Of a DNA stretch of 15,220 nt, positions 7,260 to 13,667 are shown in pieces. The notes under the pieces are model-generated. The model searched no databases, was not told where the DNA came from, and saw only the letters and a list, made by a program, of their open reading frames with translations. Both the position numbers and the translations under genes were made by a program. Position 1 is the stretch's first letter. Each line of letters begins with the position of its first letter. Source of the DNA: Acidimicrobiia bacterium (lineage in GTDB: Bacteria; Actinomycetota; Acidimicrobiia; Acidimicrobiales; SKKL01); NCBI GenBank assembly GCA_041676705.1, contig JBAYRL010000020.1, positions 1-15,220 of the forward strand, written 5' to 3'.

Positions 7260-8612
7260 TCACCATGAGAGTACGATTTTGCCATCTGAATACGTCGAAG
7301 CTACCGAAGCTGTCCCACCCGGCGGAACCAGGTTACCACCCCCACCACCACCACCCATACCTAGATAGTCATATTCACTAGTCCCAAATATACTGCCCCC
7401 AGCTAAGCCACCGGACCAACCGCCGCCGCCGCCGCCGGTGCCGTAGCCGTACTGCGCTGCTCTGCCATCGCTGAGCAAGTTACTGAGTCCAACGGTACCC
7501 GCACCGAGATAGCTATACGGTGCGTTTTCCCCTCCGTTACCCCCTGGCCCGGACATGTCTCCGTAGCCACCACGTCCCCCGCCGTCTCCTGCACCGCCTC
7601 CTCCACCAGCAACAACAAGCCAACCCCCGTTTCGTGCTATACCGGACGCCCCACCGCCTGCACCACCCCATCTACTTGTAGTAACGACAGAACCTATACC
7701 CCCGTTAGCGGCCCCAACACCAGGCGTGGTACCAGCCCCGGCAGTTGCGGGTACTACCAATAGGGTTTCACCCGGTGTGACAGGTAAAGTTCCAGTTATG
7801 ACAGCGCCACGTCCCCCCCAAATATATGGAGCACCACCCGAGGCACCAGCACCACCTTGTACACTAAAATTGATGTTATAGATATTTTTGGGCACTGTGA
7901 AATTGGTCGGCTCCGAACCAACAAATATTTGTGAAGTAGGTGGTTGTTCCGTTGTAGTTGTTGTGGGCGGTGTCGTTGTGGTGGTAGGTGGTGCCGTTGT
8001 TGTGCTTGTAGACGGTTCTGGTTCAGTGGTTGTCGGCTGTTCTGGTTGATTAGCGGTGTTGTTGATACCTGGTATTTGCTGGTTGGTCACAGCCTCAGCC
8101 GGAGTGTTTTCACCGATAGCCTCTAGGTCGGTTACACAGCCGCCTTGTATGGTTCCACTGTGAGGTGGGGTTGTAACCACACACGCCCCATCATCCAACG
8201 ACACAACCATTAACAAGGTGTTGGGAGAACGTGAGAACGTGACCTCTGCGACACTAGGCCAAGCATCAGCTTCTGTAACCACTACTCCACTCTCATCAGC
8301 GAAAACTCCAACAACACTAGCGGCTTGGGTTGGGGGCCAATCTTCTAACGCACCCAACACAGCATCCAATCCGGCTTGTGTGTCCCAACGATCTGCACCT
8401 GATATGGCGAGTAGGGCTTGTGCTTCACGAGCCACCGATTTCAACGCAGCGAGCTCGGCTTGTTCACGGGTTTTAGTGAAAACGTTTTGGAACGACACAA
8501 ACGCTGCGAACACCAACAAAGCACCCACCACTAAACCCAAAATGATCTCTACAAGCGTTAAACCCCTACGAACAAAGGAAGGGGTAGCGGGTTTTAGGGT
8601 GGTAGGTGACAT
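7260..8612 (-). CDS. Pilin-adhesin 2: type IV prepilin-like N-terminus with glycine-rich head
   Basis: This 450-residue protein has a leader ending RRG17 and a mature start of LTLVEIILGLVVGALL, with Glu22 at +5. The pilin-like part runs to about 182, with Cys144 and Cys159. A long Thr/Pro linker (about 190-228, runs of TTTTT and PPT) follows. The head (about 235-450) starts with NFTVPKNIYNINFSVQGGAG and contains many GGGGGG and GGAGGGASG runs, ending DGKIVLSW. This layout matches the glycine-rich domain seen in phage receptor-binding and bacterial surface proteins. The likely role is a surface subunit displaying a binding head. The gene starts 83 bases after the ATPase stop on the same strand and is probably co-transcribed with it. 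The leader contains a run of eight G 13 bases upstream of the ATG. The frame is intact, unlike those of the other two family members. Confidence 0.85.
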   Translation of the reverse strand: MSPTTLKPATPSFVRRGLTLVEIILGLVVGALLVFAAFVSFQNVFTKTREQAELAALKSVAREAQALLAISGADRWDTQAGLDAVLGALEDWPPTQAASVVGVFADESGVVVTEADAWPSVAEVTFSRSPNTLLMVVSLDDGACVVTTPPHSGTIQGGCVTDLEAIGENTPAEAVTNQQIPGINNTANQPEQPTTTEPEPSTSTTTAPPTTTTTPPTTTTTEQPPTSQIFVGSEPTNFTVPKNIYNINFSVQGGAGASGGAPYIWGGRGAVITGTLPVTPGETLLVVPATAGAGTTPGVGAANGGIGSVVTTSRWGGAGGGASGIARNGGWLVVAGGGGGAGDGGGRGGYGDMSGPGGNGGENAPYSYLGAGTVGLSNLLSDGRAAQYGYGTGGGGGGWSGGLAGGSIFGTSEYDYLGMGGGGGGGNLVPPGGTASVASTYSDGKIVLSW

Positions 8613-8726
8613 GAGGGTTTATTGTCCCCCCCCTTAAAATAACCAGGAACTTGCTTTGTGGTTACCGTGTTTTTGTTTGTGGTTGGATAAACGGGTTAGC
8701 GTTGTGTAGCCCAGCGTTCTAACTGT
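8038..8726 (-). repeat. Duplicated block, copy B (with intact ATPase end)
   Basis: This is the partner of 5811-6508. Here the ATPase gene is complete, so this copy probably keeps the ancestral arrangement ATPase - leader - pilin. Bases 8645-8726 are identical to 6427-6508, including about 51 bases outside any gene. Confidence 0.85.
8626..8633 (-). promoter_or_regulatory. G8 tract in the leader of pilin-adhesin 2
   Basis: Eight consecutive G on the coding strand lie 13 bases upstream of the ATG, where the ribosome binding site should be. The duplicated leader of pilin-adhesin 1 has a mixed GGTGATAGG at the equivalent place. Such tracts change length during replication, so translation could vary between cells. 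That is inferred from the tract alone. Confidence 0.5.
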
Positions 8727-11700
8727 TTATCTGTCACGTTTCCTAGGGTGGCGGGGGTTGCTACGATTTGGGTTGGTGCTGCTTGGAATGGTGAAGTGCG
8801 GGCTTGTAGTTTTACGATGGCGTATCCGATAGGCATTTCACCTAGCCACCGGTATTCTCTGATTTGTTGGCCTAACATGTTTGACCAGTTCAACAACGAA
8901 AACACACGGTCACGGTCTTTAGATTCGGACACGTTGTGAACTATTACGGTGTCTATGTTGCTTGTGATAGCTGAGGGCACATCTGAGGGGTTTTGTACCA
9001 CATCAATAAATTTTACGCCTGACGCACGGATTCTGCGGTGCATCGATTCGTACAGTTTGATACGGGTCGCAGCGGCGTGTTGATCTTCGTCTTGTCCTTG
9101 GTCACCAAACAGTTCGTGGGCTTCTTCTAACACTACAAACAACCCAGGTCCGTCACCGTTATGGTTGAACGCTCCTGCGCGGCGGTAGAGCCCAGTTTGG
9201 TATAGGGCTTGCATGAGGGACCCTAAAATAAATTTGCGGGCCGGGTAGCTTAAACTATCAGTTTCGATGATTGTTACTAGGCCACGGTCGGGGTCTAACA
9301 GGTCCGAGATAGTTAAGGTGGTTCGTTCATGTAGGGAAGGGTCGCAGGTAACAATATGTGCTAACGGCCCGCCTTCAGCATAAGGGGCGACGCGTCGCCA
9401 TAAACTTTGGAGACGGTCTCGCATAGCGGTACCACCTAGACGCGCTCCTTCTATGGTGGCTGCTTCTTCAATGTTTGCGGCAACAATCACCGCTAAATGT
9501 TGCATCCCAACTAGACGTGATAGTGGTGTGTAGGTGTACACGTTTACTACATCTTGTCCTATGGTCGGGTCGAACCCTATAGCTTCTTCAGGGATTTCTT
9601 CAGCTGGTAGAGCGGGTAACACAATCTCTGGACGTAAAATTTCGCCGGTTGTATCATCTACGGTAGCTGGGCGTAACACATAGGGTTCTAACCGGTTGGC
9701 CCGATATAGAGCGTCGATTGCCTCTGCTATCAACGATCTTCCAAACTCGCCCAGGTTCATAGATGCTGCCATGTTGTCAGCAGTGGATTCTAACCATTCG
9801 TTAGGTGTCATGTCTTCCACAGGTACTTCTAGAGGGTTCCAACGAAACGCGCCCAGGCCTGAATGGCGAACACTGAACAGTTGGAAACGACCGGTTTTTT
9901 CACCTGTTACCGGATCGGTGCGTACAGGATCCACAATAGAACCCAGATGACGCATGTTCGTCATCCAGTCCAAACCTAAAATGGAGGCCCCTACTTTTTT
10001 GTATTTAGGGGTTGGGTCGTCCGGGTCAGATGTTTGGATAGTGTGTTCTACTTTGACAAGGCCTTCTAAAAGCGCCATCAAAGTAGTTGTTTTACCAGCA
10101 CCTGTGATACCTGCTATTAACGTGTGGGTTAGCTCTGAAGTGTCAACACCATATTTCAGGTGTGACACGATGCCACGTTCACCGTTAAACACTTGCCCTA
10201 ACGTGATTTCCCGGTTTTGACGATCAGCAGGCATTGCCATTACCGGCACAGAGTCATGTATCGCTAGCAGCCCAGGGCCTTCTGCTACAGGCGGACGTGA
10301 AAACGCTGGTAGTTCCCCGATAGTAGCAAAAGATGAATAATGCCAGGGTTCTACCAGTTCTATCGTTGGTTCGCGTCTACGGTAGGATGTGAACGCTTGG
10401 GCATGTAACAACAACCGTTGTTTTTCGGCGTGGACAGCGGCCGGGTCGGGACCTACTATCGATGAAAAGTCGGTTATCACATGAAACGGTTGCGATACCC
10501 GATCATTATGTGTCCCTGGACCCCAAAACGATGTTTTTAAAAGTGCGGCGCCGGCCGCTAACGTTTCCGGGTTTTCGCACACCAAAAACATTTGGTAAAG
10601 AAACGCGCCACCTTCGATCCCGTCAACATAGCGTCGCATGGTTGCTTCAAGAATGTCACCAATGATCTGTTTCGAAGCGTTAAACGTTGTTCTCGATGTG
10701 GAAAGCCCAAAAGATGGTACCGCACCTAAACTACCTGTTGTGGATGCTTGGCGGGCCATAGTAACCGCGTACGCCTGGTTTAACGCCTGGTTTTGCGCGA
10801 CAGAAGAAGACGACGCTGTAGAAACGTTCCGCCCAGCGGTTTCAGTAACAGTTTGAGTAGTGCCCTCAGTGACAGTTTGGGTGGTTCCTTGAGTACGTCC
10901 CTGGGTCACTGACTGGGAGGTGGAAGACGTGTTAGCTTCTGTTACCCCACCAGAGATTGTTTGGGTCCGGCCACCAGTTTCAGCGAGCGACGCCCCAGTA
11001 GCTAAAGACGACCCTGTACCACTGCTTGATGTTTGGCTAGCACTTTGAGTAACACCCGAAGATTGGGACACCGCCTGGGAACTACCCACTGATTGACCAA
11101 CCCCCATAGTTTGGGTGTTTGACAATGCTTGGGTTGTGCCAACCGCTGATGTTTGCGATTGGGACGCTGTGGTACCTAAACCAGCGTTTTCTGCTACGGT
11201 AACTGTCTGGTTCAAACCTTGGGTTTGGGACGAGGACACCCCAGTTGATTGGGTGTTACCACCTGTAACTGTAGTGCCTAAGGTGTTTGTAACTGTTTCT
11301 GATTCGTTGATCGAAAACGAGTTTTGGGTGTTCCCACCGCCACTAAAACCAAACAGACCACCAGAAACTGAAGAACCATCTGAAACTCCACGAGTGTTCG
11401 CCAAAGCGTTAGCTAACCCTTGCGAAAGTGAAGTTCCTTGAGAAAGTGAAGTTCCTTGGGACTGGTTCCACCCATCAGTAGCCGAAACAGATGTACCTTG
11501 AGCGTCGGAAAGGGAAGTACCCCAAGTAGTGGAATCGGAACGCCCCGCGGTAGCAGACTCGGTTTGTGAAACACCAACTGTTTCACCTGTTGCTACCGAT
11601 TCTGACATCGAACGTGCTTCGGTGAAACCTTGCGAAGCGCCAGTTGTTGCGGTTTCCCCATATGTTTGTGACGACCCTGTTGCGTGAGATACCGAATCGG

Positions 11701-12877
11701 TGTGTGCTAACGATTCCCCAACGGTGGTAGAAGCCGAAATACCCTCAGCGAACGACTCAGAACTGCCAGTAGTGTGTCCTGTAGCGGTACCTTCAGTGTG
11801 GGACAACGTATCAGAAACAGAAACCCCATCAGAAGTAGATTGGGACACCCCTTCAGAAACACCTTCCGTGTGAGAAACACCTTCTGTGTAGGTTTCACCT
11901 AAAGTCGCTGCGGCACCAGCACTGTCACCACTAGAATGGCTATCACCTACGGAATGACCGGCACCCATACCTAAACCTAACGGCAACGCTACACCAACAG
12001 TAGCGGCTTTTTGGCCGTGTGTTTCCGATCTTACAGCCGACAATGATTCGGAAACGTTCCGCCATGCCCGAGTCATTTCTTCCACAGGTAACGGCACAGT
12101 AACCAGGGTTAACATGAACCCGCCACGACCTTCGACCATGCCACGGATGAACGCTTCCATTTGGTTGTGGGTCTGTTCGATATCGGTACGGTTACCGTCC
12201 ATCAAACTTGACATCCCAATAGATTCACTGTTTTGTATTGGACGACCCCGAGCTACCGCAATATTTTCCCACGATGCCTGGTAGCGTGCTAAATGTTCGC
12301 CTTGTTCTATAGTGATCGGCGCGTATTCGATTTGTTGGAACACACCATCTAACAGTGCCGCTAAAGCAGCGTACGCTTCGTCAGCTTTAGCAGTCGCTTC
12401 GTCAATAGTTGACCCAATAGCTTGAACACCGTAAGCGAACACTAACGGTATTTCCGCTGTTTTTGCGACTAGCTGACAAAACAGCACCCCTTTTTCACGT
12501 AACCCTGAAAGGACATACGCCATCTGCGACATGCCGGGCTGGTCGGAACCAGAACCCTGTTGACGTAACCAACGCGGTACCCGTGTTAAACGCAAAAACC
12601 GTACTACTTTAAAAAACGTGTCCGGTGTGCTTTGCCCAGGGTCACGTTGGGAAAGCTCATAACAAAAATAGCGGACCTCGTTGGGTTGATCTTCAGCAAA
12701 CGCACGCCATGACCGCACAATAACAAGCTCGTCATAATCTATTTCATCTTCAGAAACTTTAGCGGCAGATTGTCTAGCCCCAGACATCATCTGGCGAAGA
12801 TCGGGACGCGCTGGAAGACGTCTCGTTGGACGTCCTGGGAGCATAAAAGGGCGGTGCGACGATGAGAACATACTCAT
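8696..12877 (-). CDS. HerA/VirB4-like ATPase with a large Ser/Thr/Gly-rich insertion
   Basis: This 1393-residue protein has an N-terminal domain (about 45-290) of mixed helices that I cannot assign. A low-complexity segment (about 303-705) is made almost only of Ser, Thr, Gly, Gln, Val, Ala and a few Glu, with TEGVSHTEGV and SQGTSLSQGTSL units. A second ordered part follows, then the motor: Walker A GITGAGKTT with Lys929 and Walker B FVVLEEAHELF with Glu1251/Glu1252. Downstream, RRIRASGVKFIDVVQNPSDV resembles the helicase/secretion ATPases of the HerA/FtsK/VirB4 group. It probably hydrolyses ATP as a hexamer to move DNA or drive assembly of a secretion or pilus apparatus at the membrane; which of these cannot be told. 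The gene lies upstream of pilin-adhesin 2 on the same strand and divergent from the lipoprotein gene. No strong ribosome binding site precedes ATG 12877; ATG two codons later is an alternative. Confidence 0.85.
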   Translation of the reverse strand: MSMFSSSHRPFMLPGRPTRRLPARPDLRQMMSGARQSAAKVSEDEIDYDELVIVRSWRAFAEDQPNEVRYFCYELSQRDPGQSTPDTFFKVVRFLRLTRVPRWLRQQGSGSDQPGMSQMAYVLSGLREKGVLFCQLVAKTAEIPLVFAYGVQAIGSTIDEATAKADEAYAALAALLDGVFQQIEYAPITIEQGEHLARYQASWENIAVARGRPIQNSESIGMSSLMDGNRTDIEQTHNQMEAFIRGMVEGRGGFMLTLVTVPLPVEEMTRAWRNVSESLSAVRSETHGQKAATVGVALPLGLGMGAGHSVGDSHSSGDSAGAAATLGETYTEGVSHTEGVSEGVSQSTSDGVSVSDTLSHTEGTATGHTTGSSESFAEGISASTTVGESLAHTDSVSHATGSSQTYGETATTGASQGFTEARSMSESVATGETVGVSQTESATAGRSDSTTWGTSLSDAQGTSVSATDGWNQSQGTSLSQGTSLSQGLANALANTRGVSDGSSVSGGLFGFSGGGNTQNSFSINESETVTNTLGTTVTGGNTQSTGVSSSQTQGLNQTVTVAENAGLGTTASQSQTSAVGTTQALSNTQTMGVGQSVGSSQAVSQSSGVTQSASQTSSSGTGSSLATGASLAETGGRTQTISGGVTEANTSSTSQSVTQGRTQGTTQTVTEGTTQTVTETAGRNVSTASSSSVAQNQALNQAYAVTMARQASTTGSLGAVPSFGLSTSRTTFNASKQIIGDILEATMRRYVDGIEGGAFLYQMFLVCENPETLAAGAALLKTSFWGPGTHNDRVSQPFHVITDFSSIVGPDPAAVHAEKQRLLLHAQAFTSYRRREPTIELVEPWHYSSFATIGELPAFSRPPVAEGPGLLAIHDSVPVMAMPADRQNREITLGQVFNGERGIVSHLKYGVDTSELTHTLIAGITGAGKTTTLMALLEGLVKVEHTIQTSDPDDPTPKYKKVGASILGLDWMTNMRHLGSIVDPVRTDPVTGEKTGRFQLFSVRHSGLGAFRWNPLEVPVEDMTPNEWLESTADNMAASMNLGEFGRSLIAEAIDALYRANRLEPYVLRPATVDDTTGEILRPEIVLPALPAEEIPEEAIGFDPTIGQDVVNVYTYTPLSRLVGMQHLAVIVAANIEEAATIEGARLGGTAMRDRLQSLWRRVAPYAEGGPLAHIVTCDPSLHERTTLTISDLLDPDRGLVTIIETDSLSYPARKFILGSLMQALYQTGLYRRAGAFNHNGDGPGLFVVLEEAHELFGDQGQDEDQHAAATRIKLYESMHRRIRASGVKFIDVVQNPSDVPSAITSNIDTVIVHNVSESKDRDRVFSLLNWSNMLGQQIREYRWLGEMPIGYAIVKLQARTSPFQAAPTQIVATPATLGNVTDKQLERWATQR
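10765..11971 (-). repeat. Coding low-complexity Ser/Thr/Gly repeats inside the ATPase
   Basis: This stretch encodes about 400 residues with almost no Lys or Arg and few large hydrophobics. At DNA level there are short tandem copies, for example the 18-bp unit GAAAGTGAAGTTCCTTGA repeated around 11424-11459. The size and composition resemble surface stalks or disordered linkers and are unusual within a motor protein. Confidence 0.75.
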
Positions 12878-12999
12878 AGCAAAACACTGTTGCTGCTTTC
12901 ACTGTTGAAACCAGCCCAACAAAATACCCCAAAAACCTACTGTTAAGAGTGTCGGGTTCCCTGGTGTGCGTCACCAAATGTTTAGGACACGTTAAACCT
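12878..12999. promoter_or_regulatory. Divergent intergenic region between ATPase and lipoprotein genes
   Basis: The ATPase reads leftward and the lipoprotein rightward from this gap of about 120 bp, so promoters for both should lie here. I could not identify a convincing -35/-10 pair on either strand. A small hairpin (TGGTG 12962-12966 with CACCA 12972-12976) lies in the lipoprotein leader. Confidence 0.35.
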
Positions 13000-13551
13000 A
13001 TGCGGAAACTTGTTACCATCCTGTTTGTCACTGTTTTAGTTTTAACGGGTTGTTCTAAAACTAAACCCCAAACCCCGACTGTGCCTGGGTCATCTACTAG
13101 CACTTCAACTAGCACAACCAACACCACCACAGACCCTGGGACCAACACCACCACAGACCCAACCACAACCAGTGAAGGGGAAAACCAAGGGCAGCTACCT
13201 GCCCCCACCGGTGTTTTAACAATCCCCGATACCACAGTTGTGCCACTCGATTTTGTTTTAGGTGCTATGGAGTTGATGGCTGAAGGTGACGCCACACGTT
13301 TTGGTGGTGACCCTCACCCTTCTAGCGGGGATGGGTATGTTGGTATTGTTATTTCCCCTGGACCGTCACAACATGTAACACAACGGCTAGTTGATTCTTT
13401 CGAAGGGGACGGCTGGGAAGTGTTGTACGCCCAAAACACTGAAAACGGCTGGCTGATTTCCGCTGATTACAACAACTACACAGCTACTGGGGTTGTGTCG
13501 GTACAGCCCGATGCATGGCTACAAGTAACAGTCACAGTACAACCACTCTAG
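13000..13551 (+). CDS. Small secreted lipoprotein of unknown function
   Basis: This 183-residue protein starts at ATG 13000 with a textbook lipoprotein signal: MRKL, a hydrophobic core (VTILFVTVLVLTG) and lipobox LTGC with Cys18. The GTG frame start at 12949 would put 17 polar residues before the signal, so 13000 is preferred; AGGAC lies about 12 bases upstream. After Cys18 comes a Ser/Thr/Asn/Pro linker (about 20-65), then a compact domain of about 115 residues (APTGVLTIPDTTVVPLDFVL onward, ending VTVTVQPL), which I do not recognise. It should be lipid-anchored on the outer face of the membrane. Divergent orientation from the ATPase suggests an accessory part of the same apparatus, by position only. 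Confidence 0.75.
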   Translation: MRKLVTILFVTVLVLTGCSKTKPQTPTVPGSSTSTSTSTTNTTTDPGTNTTTDPTTTSEGENQGQLPAPTGVLTIPDTTVVPLDFVLGAMELMAEGDATRFGGDPHPSSGDGYVGIVISPGPSQHVTQRLVDSFEGDGWEVLYAQNTENGWLISADYNNYTATGVVSVQPDAWLQVTVTVQPL

Positions 13552-13574
13552 CATTCCAAACACACCTGCTAATA

Positions 13575-13583
13575 TGCTATAAT
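13575..13583 (+). promoter_or_regulatory. Extended -10 promoter pointing into pilin-adhesin 3 (antisense)
   Basis: TGCTATAAT gives a consensus TATAAT (13578-13583) with the TGn extension. The -35 is weak. A start near 13590 would place the first transcribed bases at the beginning of the strong hairpin at 13589-13641. Further transcription would be antisense to pilin-adhesin 3. Confidence 0.45.
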
Positions 13584-13588
13584 TGCAC

Positions 13589-13641
13589 TGTTGTGTAGGG
13601 TCAGGTGTTGATAGACCGAAGATACCTGATCCTACACAACA
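13589..13641 (+). terminator. 18-bp-stem hairpin between convergent genes (terminator or structured RNA)
   Basis: Bases 13589-13606 pair with 13624-13641 across a 17-base loop. The only non-Watson-Crick pair is G13600 with T13630, which is G-U in plus-strand RNA but A-C in minus-strand RNA. It lies 37 bases after the lipoprotein stop and 26 bases beyond the pilin-adhesin 3 stop, so a two-way terminator is the simplest reading. No T-run follows on either side. Together with the promoter just upstream it could instead be the 5' hairpin of a small RNA. Confidence 0.55.
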
Positions 13642-13667
13642 ACCCAATCCACAGTGTTTCAAGGTGT

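Noticed and set aside
7260..8612. Phage tail fibre gene
   Set aside because: The glycine-rich head resembles phage receptor-binding domains, but the prepilin leader and shared pilin half with pilin-adhesin 1, and the absence of phage genes, favour a bacterial surface protein.
11115..11441. Plus-strand 108-codon frame opposite the ATPase repeats
   Set aside because: It is a shadow of the low-complexity Ser/Thr/Gly coding repeats on the other strand.
12949..12999. Upstream GTG start for the lipoprotein
   Set aside because: It would place 17 polar residues ahead of a clear lipoprotein signal; ATG 13000 gives a standard 18-residue signal with lipobox.
13589..13641. Integron attC site
   Set aside because: The inverted repeat is nearly perfect and lacks the conserved R' and R'' core motifs and the unpaired bases typical of attC sites.
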